Below the pieces are notes generated by a model. The model worked only from the letters and a program-made list of their open reading frames with translations. It was not told the DNA's origin and did no database searches. From positions 94,987 to 158,986 of the forward strand of contig QKWP01000611.1 in assembly GCA_003550325.1 (NCBI GenBank): DNA of 64,000 nucleotides. Direction: 5' to 3'. The position numbers and the translations under genes were made by a program. Below, in pieces: positions 43,567 to 54,601 of this stretch. How positions within the stretch are numbered: the stretch's first letter is position 1; every line of letters begins with the position of its first letter. This DNA is from Gigaspora rosea (taxonomy: Eukaryota; Glomeromycota; Glomeromycetes; Diversisporales; Gigasporaceae).

Positions 43567-44950
43567 TTTCCGTCCCCTTTAAGAACGAACTCCGTGAGTT
43601 CCTAAATCTAATAACTTTGAAAAATTATTAAAGAAAATTATATACTATCAATTATAAAATTCATATCTGTATCTAGTACTTCATTAAACTCTGGGTCCTT
43701 CGATAGTTTCTTTGCTTGGTTTTAGCATGTGATTAATTTAATAAATGTGGCTGAGGTTTGAGGCTAAAGAATAGAAGTTTCTATTTTGAATTCTATTGTC
43801 TGGGTAATTGGTGTACCTGGATCTTTTCCTGTTTCTAGTACTGTACTTTGTTTATTTTGGGTTTGTATCTCTTGGTAATATTTTTAGAATTTTGGGGAAA
43901 CTTTCACATATGGTAATAAGAAATTAGAATCGTAATAGGAAAATCTAATATAGATATTATGTCAACTTGGATTTACTTGTCAGTTAATGAGGATGTTTGC
44001 CTGATTTGGGAATTAATTTGGAGATGCATATCCGTTATCATGCATATTTGTTGAAACTGATGATTCATACATCATTGTGCTTGAAAATCTCAATTGATAA
44101 GATACTTGTTATGCCTTGTTTTTCTTGTACACCAAAGAATTTTATCGCATATTAATTTTTGTAATTCCCACATGTTTTGCATTTGTATTGTTTATGTGCA
44201 AAAATTTTGCTTAAGAATATTTTGCAAAACTTGGCAAAACTTGTCAAAAATTTTGCTCAACATGTGTTTTGGCAATTTCATTGTTGCTTTCTCCCCATAA
44301 AAGTTGTGAGGTCTCCGAACTTCCTTATCGATTTATCTAAAATTAGCTTCTATTTTTCTAATTGGTGTTTATCGTTAGCTAATTTTTAATTCTGTGAATT
44401 ATTTTCTCATCGTTGTGATTTTCCCTGTTGTTGTTTGCAGTTGATTGATTTTCCATTTTGGAATAATCATTTCTATTTTCTATTTCTATTTAAAATCTGT
44501 ATCTCAAATGTTCATTTCCTTTAAAATTTTCGCTCAAAATCTTCCCTAGTTAATATTCCTTTTTCTATTCCTTTTTCTATTGTCCTTTTTTTTCCGTTCT
44601 TTTCTTTAAACTTTTCTAATTTATCTTCTTCTCTTCTTTTTTTTTTTCAAGAAAAACCTCTTGTTAATACTTTGCTTGCTGAAATTCTGCCGTCCCAACC
44701 AAAGGTGTGTGTATACTTTCGGGCTGTGAGCTTAGCCTTAGCACTTGCTATGTGCGAAGCCGGTCTTCTACGACTGGGTGATTGCTCTACATTCGGTTTT
44801 ACCACTGTAGTAGTCGCCCCGGTAGATATTTTCCGATTCAACTCGGTCTTTCACAAGTGTGGTGGCCAACGCACTTGTGTTCATTTTATTTTTCCCTTTT
44901 TCAGTATACATAATGCTTAGAAATAGTTGTTTCTAATTTATTTTATTTTA
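43567..44950. other. LTR element internal region, 5' part
   Basis: No tRNA primer-binding site is obvious after the LTR (TTTCCGTCCCCTTTAAGAAC). 44680-44880 is clearly GC-richer than its surroundings, with short frames on both strands, none recognisable. T-rich tracts precede it. Confidence 0.4.
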
Positions 44951-44953
44951 TAG

Positions 44954-45270
44954 ATGACTCGTAATAAGAAAGCTGATTCCGTCTCTTCTCGAATGGCGAG
45001 GCTCCAAAACCGCTTGATAGATTATCAAGAAGATGCACAAGAAAGAAGTCCTCCCGATATTGAAGCCCTTCAACAAATGAGCAATCATAATCGGTTGGTT
45101 CTTGAGGTTAATAGATGGAGCACGGGCTGCAAATTTAGAAGATGAAAATAGGGCTCTGAGAAGAAGGATTGCAGAAGAAAAAAGGAGGAGAGATGAAGAA
45201 GCTAGAAATAATATTCATATGCTACAAATTCTTTTTGTATATAGTTTAATTATTTTTGTAAATAATATTC
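44954..45270 (+). pseudogene. Gag-like coiled-coil frame with a frameshift
   Basis: ATG 44954 begins MTRNKKADSVSSRMARLQNR and runs to VLEV; a one-base shift near 45105 then joins the frame LIDGARAANLEDENRALRRR followed by IAEEKRRRDEEARNN. Together they give about 95 residues, strongly charged with coiled-coil heptads. Position after the left LTR suggests a Gag remnant, but no zinc knuckle or capsid domain is seen. A small host gene is less likely. Confidence 0.4.
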
Positions 45271-45279
45271 TTAAATTTT

Positions 45280-46995
45280 TCGAAATTTTGTAAATAATAT
45301 GAGTAATAAAATAATAAAGTTTAAAATGTTTCGAATTAATAATTAATAAATATTAAAGTTTTGTTTTCTGTGTCTAAAAAAAAAATTTAAGTGTAGTAAA
45401 GTCTTTGTCTATTGTTATCTTTTTCGATTAATTATTTAATGTTCGTCGAATGCTTTGCATAGCTTCGAAGTAAGTAACGCAAGTAACCGTTAGTAAAATT
45501 TTTTTCGCAGTTACGACTCTTAGCTTCGATCAAGACTTAATAGTAATGTTCTTTCGGTCATAATCATAGTAATGATCATTACGTTACACTGGAAGATCAT
45601 GTGTAATATTAAATTAATAATTTTTCCGATTTGCATATATTAACTCTTTTTTTTTTTTCATTAGTATAAGTCGTCGTTAATTCTCGGAGTCGTCGTTACT
45701 GGAGCTCATGGTCTTCGTCGTAATAGTTGGTGTCGAAGTCTTTGTCGTATACTCGTTTCGGCATTGCCATTTCGGCGTACAATTTTCTTTTGTCTTGTAA
45801 GTCAAAGGTTTTGGCTGTATACTCGTTTCGGCGTCGTCGTTTTTCGAGGTCAACATTTTCTTGCTATTCGAACTTTCTTGTAGATTCAGATTTATGGGTC
45901 TTCATTACTAAGGTAGGTGCTGTTTCTACTTTACTCTGTTTTTGGGGTGTATGGGTCTACAAGATTTTTATTCGTATAGTTTGTTCTTTAGATTTTGGTT
46001 CGTCTTCAGCATTCTTGTGGGTCTTGACGTTCATGGAGCTTCCTAGTGGAGGCTTAGTCTGGTTGTCGAGTTCTCGCTTCATAGGTCCTGTTTCTTTGTT
46101 TGAGTGCTCGGGTATTCTTGATAAACGTTAGTCTGGTTCTTCATTTCTTTCAATTGAGTTATTTTGGCATTCTCATAGGTATGGGTCGGTCTTTGCTAGT
46201 GCGAGATAGTCGTCCAATTTTCAGTGTCTTTACATCGAGGGTCCTGGTGGTTGGGGTGGCTTTGGGGTAGGTCTTAGTCTTGATCTTTGTTTGGGCTTGT
46301 CTTTCTTTACAAGGTCTTGGGTTTGAGTCTTGTTACTCTAGTGGGTCTTTGTTTCTATATTCCGGATATTTTTCTTCCTTCGTACGTGGGTTTGGGCTTA
46401 GATATCTTCGTCGATTTCAGTATCTCTTCATCGGACTTACCTTACTCTTCCGGGTCTCGCCTTTTCTGGATCTAGAACTTGGCGCCAGGATTATTTAGTT
46501 TCGGCGTGTGTCGACGTAGATTAGGTATTTATTATTATTATTATTATTATTTTTTTTTTTTTTGACTTTTAGGTTTCTATTTATTTTTTTTTTTTAAAGA
46601 TTCGACTAACTCTTTGGGCTTGGTTTATATTTGCTGAATCTGATTCTCTCCACAGGGTCTTATGTTGTTGTAAGGTGGTCGTCCCATGATGGTGCTCTTT
46701 CGTGGGTCCGAGTGCTTCGGGTAGTCCTTCGTTTTTCTTCCTTCGTTTGAAGTTCTTGGTGCATTTCTCCGGGTATGATCTTGTTTCGAACAAATTTCGA
46801 CGTAGACCAGGTATGGTTTTCTCTGCCCCCCCTTTTTTTTTTTAACTTGAAAAATATTCTTTATCTAATTTCTTGTCTTTCTCTACGGGTTCTTGGGCTG
46901 AGTCTGGTTACGGAATGGTGTCTTCATCAACGAGTTGCTGTATAGGTTTCTTATCGTTGTTATCTTGTCCTTGATATTTTGGGGGTGCTATCTAC

Positions 46996-47048
<53 letters not shown>

Positions 47049-47940
47049 TTTTTTTTTTTTTTTTTTTTTTTTTGATTCGATGGTATAGTAAAATATCTTG
47101 GACTGGTTGTACTCTGAATTTTCTTAGGCAATGATCAAGAGGCACCGGCGAATTAGGTTCAGCGAATTGGTTGAGATTATGATGAAGCCGGATCTTTTAG
47201 AGGAGTCAGAATTTCGAATAGAGTGAAATCAAGATTTCGGCGAATCGAGAATATTGGTGTTCGGGATTTGAGATTGAAAGTGAAAATAGGATTATTGATG
47301 GAAACGGGTTTGTAGATAGGTAAGGGTTTTGAATTAAGATTCGGATTAGTAGTGATAGGGGTTTTTTTTGAATTAGGTGGACATGGGTTTTAGGTAATTT
47401 GGGTTTAGGATTCGGTAGTTAGAAATAGATAATGTCCGGATATATAGAAATGGGTGTTTAGAATCGATAATTAGAAATAGGTTAAGAATCTGATTAGGGA
47501 TGGGGGTTTGATTGAGGGAATTAAGGCATGTAGGTTGTATTAAATTACAATTGTATATAGATAATGATATTAATAAATAAATGCGCAATAATAAAAAAAC
47601 TGTTTTGCTAGCATATATATGTGCACTAGAAACCGGGAACCAATAAAGTTATATTGCTTCGCTTGGGACAATTATTGCAATATGCGTGTCATGTAATGCC
47701 GTGAACTTCCCAATTTGGGGTTCTTTGACATTCGAATACCCTTTTTTTTTTTTTTTCTCTTTTTTTTAAGTTTGGGGTCGGGTTTAAGTGAATGTGGAGT
47801 TGATGTAAAATGTGGTAGATTTGGGATTTTGTAGAGTTGGAGATTTGGTGAGAACCAAATTTTAAGAGGGTGAGAGGTTTTTCATTTCATAAGATTTTTT
47901 CATTAATAAACTATTAAACTGTGTCTAAAAAAACTAAATA
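45280..47940. other. LTR element internal region, low-complexity part
   Basis: 45650-46540 is T/G-rich with GTCGTC and TTCGG repeats. Read on the minus strand it is purine-rich and resembles the CCGAAA/Ser-Asp tract at 6.4-7.1 kb. Frames here (134 codons at 45727 and others) come from composition. Long T runs lie at 47000-47073, and 47150-47600 has degenerate GATTnGGGTTTnGGATT-like repeats. No enzyme was found. Confidence 0.45.
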
Positions 47941-47963
47941 ACTAAATAGGGTGCTACAAAAGC

Positions 47964-48335
47964 AGAGGCTTCAAGTATGCCCTTCTGAACGAATCTTTTT
48001 CAATTCGACAGGAAAATACCAGTGCAACAAATGCAAGAGGCTTCAAGTATGCCCTTCTGAACGAATCTCTTTCAATTCGACAGGAAAACCAAAAGCTATT
48101 ACTTTTTGGTAATAGTCAGACGTAAATAGACAAAATAATCTTTCCCAAAAGAAAAAGAAGGAGAGGATTCAACTTAATGTTTCCACCCTTCAATATTTGT
48201 ACAATGTTCCTGGCTGCTTTAATTTCAAAGATGAGGAGAAAGAGAAGAAGAAGGTCCTAAAAGTTCTAGCTGTTTTTAATATTCCAACAGTTTTTAATGC
48301 TTTTCAATTATTTTTGATGCATTTCCGCCAGAAGG
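47964..48335 (+). pseudogene. Remnant frame before the right LTR with a 52-bp duplication
   Basis: A 52-base block (47964-48015) is repeated at 48036-48087 with one mismatch. Across the second copy the plus strand reads YQCNKCKRLQVCPSERISF then NSTGKPK, a Cys-x2-Cys start like a small zinc motif, and stops at TAA. 48197-48388 is another open piece (Lys-rich) running into the LTR. No family could be named. Confidence 0.35.
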
Positions 48336-48343
48336 CACCAAAA

Positions 48344-48734
48344 TGTTACAAGTGGTATAGCCTTCTTAATATACCACTAGCAACATAGCACACAGCGACA
48401 GGGATCTTGTAGGGTCAGAGAAGATATGAAGCGGTGTGGAAGTGGAATGTTTCCTCACTGTGGCAGTTCGATATATTTTACTCAAAGAACAGGAGTGTAT
48501 TTAGTTGGGCAAAGATATATTTTATTTAAGTACGTTACAAGACTTTGCTACAAGACTATCTAAAGGTTTCTGTGCCTAAAGAATTCCTATAACTAAAGAA
48601 TTGCAGGGAACAAATCCTGAAGTTAAGAAAGGATAAAAGCTAGGGTTTATATATCTTTTGAAAAGCAATAAAAACAATAAAGTAAAGTAATAAAACAATA
48701 AAGTAATAATCCAATAAAGTAATAAAGTAATAAA
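48344..48734. repeat. Right LTR, truncated
   Basis: Starts TGTTACAAG directly after GGCACCAAAA and matches the left LTR until the AATAAAGT microsatellite, where it breaks off into LINE2 RT sequence. About 105 bases of the 3' end are missing, so no target duplication can be checked. Confidence 0.75.
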
Positions 48735-51700
48735 CGTAATTTTAGCAATGAGCTATCGAAGTCTGGGTGGTTTAGTCCTTTTTGTAGTGCAATGGTCAAT
48801 GATTGTTGCTGGGCTTGTTCAATATCTGTAAGGGCATAGATTCCTGAGCAAAATAAAAAGGAGTTGGGGACTCCTTTGGATAGTTTAGCTTTTTGTTTGA
48901 TTGTTGTCACTATGGTTCGTTTCAATAATTTTAATTGGCTATGATTAAGGTAGGAGGAATAGAGCCTGTATTTGAATCAGAGAATGATAACGTGATTGAC
49001 AATGTAGATGGCTTGTTTTTCAGTTATTTTGGCAAAATGGAGCCTTTTTAGACTTTTTGTGATTTCTGATATGATTAGTTTTTGAGTATTGTTGTGAAAA
49101 TTGTTGATGGAGAACTAAGCTCTGGGGTATTTTAATGGTGTATAACGAGATAGAGCAGCTAGGGACGTATTATCAAAGGTGATATTATGGTATGAGGTCA
49201 AAGAATTGGTTAATAGTGAGAATTTGTTAGGGTTGACTTTAATACAGTCAAACCTCCCTAAGTGCACTCTCCCTAAGTGCACACCCTCCTTAAGTGAACA
49301 CTTTAGCCTGGTCCTAAGCTTGGGACTTAATGATAAGTGCACACCCTCCAACCTCTGCACGTGCATAGATTTTGTGGTTCCAGACTTATATATGCACCTC
49401 CATAAATGCACGCATGTGATCTTTGACCAATTAAAATACTGGATAACCACATGATTTTAATATTATTTTATCATATCTGCGAATTTTTGGAATTTATTAT
49501 TAAAAATTCTAAAAATCTTTAACAGCGAATAACTTTTGTTCCATTGGTCCATTTTTTGATGAAACAACTACCAAAATGTTCACATTGATGAGACGATTCT
49601 AATGAACCCAAAATCATTAAAATCCAATTACTGGATCCAGAGATCGTTAACGATTTGTGTCACTTCAAGTATTTAAGAATTGAAAAAACCAATCTTTAAA
49701 TATCTGAGTGACACAAATCATTAACGATCTCTGGTTCCAGTGATTGAATTTTAGCGATTTTGGGTTCTTTAGAACTGTCTTATCAATGTGAAGATTTTGG
49801 TGGTTGTTTTATAAACAACGGACTAGTGGAACAAAAGTTATTCACTGTTAAATATTTTTAAGTTTTTTTTATATATTTCTATAAATGCACACCCTCTATA
49901 AATGCACACTCATGCCCGGTCCTAACGGCGTGCACTTAGGGAGGTCTGACTGTATTGTTGAATTGGTAAAAGCTTGTTGCAGTGTTCAGGATCTGAGTTA
50001 GTTCTGCTTTATTCGGAGCGACCCATAAGGAGTCATCCATATAAGCCATGACAGAGGTATTGATGGTTTTGGGTGGAGAGAAAGGAATGGTGCAAACATA
50101 GCCCGTGAAATGATTTTTTATAGTTAAGATAAGGGGTTGTAATAAATTTTCCATAATAGTGGTGAGAATGTTTCACTCTGATCAATACCATCCATCATCT
50201 TATATGGTTCTGTGAATCTGTGATCTGTGATTACTTGGTTAGTGCAGTTAGAAAGGAGGTATGTTAATAACTCAATAATAGGTATCAGAATTCTAATTCG
50301 CGACAGTGCCTTCTTAAGTGTTTGTATGTGGACTGTGTCAAAGGCTGTCGACATGTCTTGGGACAAATCCAAATTTCTTTGTTGTTGGTTAACGCGTCTT
50401 CAATAATTTGGCCAATTGTATAACAGGTTGATTGGTGGATTGGAAGGGAAAGGCAGCAAAGTTTTGTGAAAAAGTATCTCATGTTTGGCAATGATCCTTG
50501 ACATTCTGGTTGTTAGGATTGTTGTGAAGATTTTTCAGACATGCAATGAGAGTGATTGGTCTAGTTGTAGCAAGGTCGTAGTTGTAATTTGGTTTTTTTG
50601 GTATGGGCAAATGTTGGCACAGAGTCACTGGTCTGGGACTTGATTTAGTTGTAGACAATTATTAAATATGATTATAAGCCAATTTAGTGCTGAAGTAGGA
50701 AGATATTGCAGTGCTTCATTAGCTATGGCTGAGGGCCCCATGGCCTTCTTCCAGAGGGCATTGCTTATGGTTTCTATTAATTTATTTAATTGGATTGGTT
50801 CTAGTAGAGGGAGGTATATTGTAGAATCGATCGATTTAATAGGTTGGTATACATCTTCTCATTCCCTTGCTAGATCCGGGTTTGAACTAGGAGGATTTGC
50901 TCTTGTCCAAGAGTAGAAATGACTGCGGACATAGTCCTTTATTTCCTGTTTTTCTGTTAGTACACTATTGGGTAGGATTATCTTATCAGTTTTGACAGTG
51001 TCTAACTTTCGTTTAAGTATACTGTCTAACATCCTTGTAGTATTGTCTGTGAAGTCTCTATATTTGCGGTTCGTAAAGAATTCGATCTTCTTGCTTTGCT
51101 CTTGTATTTTCTCAATATTGCGGGTTGTCCAAATAGTGTGTTTAATGTTCTTAAGGGAGGATATGGTGTATTGCAGGGAGGTGTTTAGATCTGTTTCAGA
51201 AAGGGGCTGAATTTCGATGTTAGCAAGTTGGGCGGTTTTTGTAAGCAGGTCATTGCATTCGATGCGTGAAGGGGGATTAATAGTGGTAAGTTTACGGAAA
51301 CATTTATTCATCATTTTTAGGGCAGAGTGTAGTTTCGTAGTTTTTAGAGAAAGGTTGTAGTAGGTCTTAGGGGAAGTATGTGTGAAAGGGATATGTTAAT
51401 TAATTCATCTTTTGATCTCCGCTGCCCAAGTATTCCATTGTTTGTTTAGTTCGGCATGATCTGCCACCCTGGCTGGTAAGTCATGTGCGGTGAAGCAATG
51501 ATCGATATCAGAGGTGAAACCTTCCCAATCTGAACTAGACATTTTCTCATATAAGTATATTTTTCTTTTCTTTTTTTTATTCCTAGTGGTGCTCTTTACT
51601 TTAACTATATTGGTATGCCAAGTGGTAGAAACTATACTATGATCACTATCCGTAATAAAGCTAGCGCTTTGGATTGTAGATGTGACAAGATCCAGGATTA

Positions 51701-52345
51701 TGTTGTTATTGTACCATATATCGTCAATTTGACTACTCGAGTTCGAGTTGGCTCAAGTGGATTGTGTTATGTTGTAAAAACCATTAGGCTAGTGGCATTG
51801 ATAGACTTCAAGTTATTGAATAATTCAAATTTCTTGTTTCTAAATTGGTTTTCATTAAAGTTCCCCAATATGATTACATTCCAATTTCTATTTTTTGCTT
51901 CTGTAAACTAGGAAAATAGCGTTTTGTGTTTTTTTACATAGTCCGGGATGGTTAAATAAAGAGGGCAGATAGGTTGATATTATACGAGTCTTGTTGTTGG
52001 AAGGAAAATAAAAGTCTATGTATAATGCGGTGCCTGGCATGGTACCTATGTCATGAATATATGGTTGCAGGGGGTTGCAAACCATGAGTGTTGTCCCTAG
52101 GCTCGAGGTCTTTGCTCTTGTGAGTATAGTACAAAGTTGGATGAAAACAGAAAGTAATGAGGGTTAGTGTTATATGTGGCATTAAGGTCAGTTAACTTAG
52201 TTTCTATTATCGAGATAATATGATGATTGTTCTCATAGCAGTATTCTATCCAATTTTGCATTTTCAGGGTGTTTGTAATGCCTCTAATATTATGTGTAAC
52301 AATGTTTATACCATTAGAACGTAAAAAGTTAGTGGAGAATTAAGT
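48735..52345 (-). pseudogene. LINE2 ORF2 remnant: endonuclease and reverse transcriptase
   Basis: Endonuclease pieces: THNIRGITNTLKMQNWIEY, SIIETKL (Glu kept), GTTL then MVCNPLQPYIHDIG and RIISTYLPS, and ILGNFNE, where the family has GDFN: the codon at 51860-51862 (minus) is Asn. The pre-RT part lies at 51314-50859. RT pieces: DLSQDMSTAFDTV (first Asp kept), GIDQSETFSPLLW (Gly to Ser at GE), MAYMDDSLWVAP (YMDD kept), then VNPNKFSLLTNS after the MITE, and IKQKAKLSKGVPNS at the far end. The gene cannot make a whole protein. Confidence 0.75.
49245..49952. mobile_element. pogo-type MITE carrying an inner hairpin
   Basis: A 708-base element with ends CAGTCAAACCTCCCTAAGTG and (inverted) CAGTCAGACCTCCCTAAGTG, flanked by TA (49243-49244 and 49953-49954). 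It splits the LINE2 RT between SFYQF and KVNPNKF. Inside, 49505-49860 is a second palindrome with ACTACCAAAATGTTCACATT, GAGACGATTCTAATGAACCC and AAAATCATTAAAATCCAAT, related to the hairpin at 41785-42236. It looks like one element nested in another, or one that captured the other. Confidence 0.8.
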
Positions 52346-52516
52346 TGAAATTGTTTCGCTTGGAGTATCATTAGGTGTAGTATTGTCCATATTGTTAGAG
52401 CTGTTTGAATTATTAGTAAAGTTTCTTTTTCCTATTGTAACCGTGTTTTTTTTTGATTTCTTTCCCCATTAAAGATGGGCCAGGTTTAGTATTGGATCTA
52501 CTCATTGGTTGATAAA

Positions 52517-54601
52517 TCATTTGGAGGAGGTTCGGGATCTGTCATTTTGTATATCTTCTTCTTTTGCTTTTTCTTTGTGGTGTTTCTTTGGTTTTTTGAA
52601 TAGATCAAATTTAGGTTGAGGTAGGTCTTCTAGTTGGTCGAATAGGTATGATGGTATGTTGTTGAAGAGGAAGTGTTTCCTCAACTTTTCAATTGTAGTA
52701 TTAATGTGTTCATGTTTTTTAATTGGTAGTTCGATGCCAACTATGCTATGCTCTTTTATGTGGGACATAAGATCATCTAAGTTTAGGGATAATCGTAGTA
52801 TTTGATTAACTGGTGGCTTAGTTGGTTCCATTTCGATCCAGGATTCTGGTAATTTGTGGAAGTATAATGTTGTCTTAGGTCTTTTAATGCAATAGACAGT
52901 TGTTTTCGTGTTATTATTGGAACTGTCAGGTTAACGTTCTATATATCTGTTGCCAAAAGAGGCAGAGTCGGCATGTTAGTGTAGTTAAAATTAGCATAAG
53001 CTATTGGGAGGGAGTTGGTAAGCTGTAGAATCTTGGAATCTGGCAAAAGAATTCTTTTATACTTTCTGCTATAGTTATCAAAAAGGTGAAGTCCTTTTAT
53101 TTTAATTAGTAGAGTTATTTAGTAGGCGTCTTCGTGGCAGAAGGTAATTATTAGATAGTTGTTTAAAGTTGTAATCGACCCGTAAAAGGCAGACGTGTTC
53201 CTTGAAATCTTCTTCATCTAATGGTAGAAAGGGGAATTTCTCACGCAGTCTGGAGGTTAGGTCTTGGGGGTCAAAGGTAATTGTGGTTTAAATGGAGGTA
53301 AATCAAAGTAAGTGTCTGGTAATCTGTTGAACAAATAGTATTTATGTAACGTAACTCAGTAGGTTGGTAACTCTTTTAGGTCCTCTCTGTCTCGAATTGG
53401 TACAGTATCATTTAGTTGTTTGTAGTCAAATGGCAAAGGTTGTCACTCATCTGAAATATAGTTCTCCGGGAGGGAGATAAATTTGAATATTAGACTTAGA
53501 GCTTGCACTTTTGGCTCTAAAGTTTGTCGATTATCGATTGGTAGGTCGAAAGGGATTGCATTGCTTATATTGGAGTGTATGTCTGAGTATTGTTGGGGCA
53601 ATTCTATCCGAGATTCTACAATTTCTTCTGATACTGTATATTCCCGAAAATAAGCAACCATTTTTGGCCAAAAAATTACACGAAAAAACAAGGAGTTGCT
53701 TATTTTCGAAATATTGGAGTTTTTGAAAAAATTGAAAAACGTACTAATAAAAAGTTGTTCAAATGACACCAAATTTTTACTGTAGATGTATTTTTATGCG
53801 CTGAACAACTTTACTTATTTCATCTTTTGAAATTTACTTAGTAGAAAAAAAGTTTTATTTGTGGCAACTACTGATGCATTATTTTAGATTTTTGAAAAAA
53901 ACAGGAGGGTTGCTTATTTTAGGGGTTGCTTATTTTCAGGAATATACGGTACTAGTTTTCTAAGCTCATCGAATTCCATGTTTATAGCAATTTTCGCGAA
54001 ATTTAATAGGTATAATAGGTATCGAGTAATTTCCCAGGTATCCAGTTTATACATTTATATATTGGCTAAATGGTCGAGTGCCAGTTTGGCTCTTAGTAAC
54101 TCAAATAATTGATTCCTATTGCGCTTGTTCGTTGCCAAAACATTATATTGTTTCTTATATGCTTCTAACACTAAGATAAACAAGTGTTGAATTCTATCTG
54201 GTATTGAGGTTTCTCGCCTGAATTCTTGTAAAGCTTCTAAAAAACGCTATGTCTCTATATTTGAATTTTGCTACTATAGCTAGTGGTATATACAGTGATG
54301 CAAGGAGAGTGGTTAATTTGTACTTAATAAATTCGTATAGGCCTTCTCTGGAGGTTAGAGTGTCCTTTATCTTCTGCCTGTTCCAAATTTCTATATCAAA
54401 GGTTGGTAGTTGAGTTTCTCTTAATTCTGCTATTTTTGTCTTTATGTGTTCAGCCCATGTCTTTTCTTGGTCCAATCTGCGTTGCTGTAGTTCTAGATTT
54501 GGTTTCTGAGTTTGGTTTCTAGTGCCTTTAAGGGCTTGGCTATAGCTGAGCTTCTGGGTTGTTGATTGTTCTTGGATTGTGTCTATTAATTCAGTATCCA
54601 T
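52517..54601 (-). pseudogene. LINE2 ORF1-like remnants
   Basis: Three fragments: 54601-54194 (MDTELIDTIQEQSTTQK..., Gln/Lys/Glu-rich with SQALKGTRNQTQKPN, then WNRQKIKDTLTSREGLYEFI); 53630-53443 (RIELPQQYSDIHSNISNAIP); 52831-52517 (LPIKKHEHINTTIEKLRKH, ending Lys-rich KKPKKHHKEKAKEED). The order and Lys/Gln-rich nature fit a LINE ORF1 product, loosely like LINE1 ORF1. No domain is recognised. The 54602-55130 stretch upstream is probably 5' region, without a readable frame. Confidence 0.5.
53634..53949. mobile_element. TA-flanked MITE in LINE2 ORF1
   Basis: A 316-base element with ends CTGTATATTCCCGAAAATAA and (inverted) CCGTATATTCCTGAAAATAA, each followed by GCAACC. TA at 53632-53633 and 53950-53951. 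The interior is non-coding and repeats GTTGCTTATTTTCG near the left end. Tc1/mariner-type by its duplication. Confidence 0.75.

Larger units (their letters stand above)
43070..48734. mobile_element. LTR retrotransposon lacking a visible polymerase
   Basis: Two direct repeats, 43070-43566 and 48344-48734, start TGTTACAAG and bound about 4.8 kb. No reverse transcriptase, integrase or protease is readable inside, only a short coiled-coil frame (44954-45270) and low-complexity sequence, so it is a non-autonomous (LARD-like) element. The right LTR is truncated and joins LINE2 sequence directly. Gypsy or Copia affiliation cannot be told. Confidence 0.7.

Noticed and set aside
45727..46498. Frames of 134 and 72 codons in the LTR element interior
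   Set aside because: Low-complexity T/G-rich DNA with GTCGTC and TTCGG repeats; no domain, and the opposite strand is equally structured.
46481..46500. TTGGCGCCAGG as a tRNA primer-binding site
   Set aside because: It lies about 2.9 kb after the left LTR, not next to it, so it cannot serve that LTR; chance similarity.
47000..47073. Long T runs as a poly(A) tail of a minus-strand retrotransposon
   Set aside because: No LINE or gene 3' end lies upstream on the minus strand; probably a homopolymer slippage tract.
43070..48925. The LTR element as a clean insertion into LINE2
   Set aside because: Sequence left of 43070 does not continue LINE2, and the right LTR is truncated, so a deletion or rearrangement must be assumed instead.
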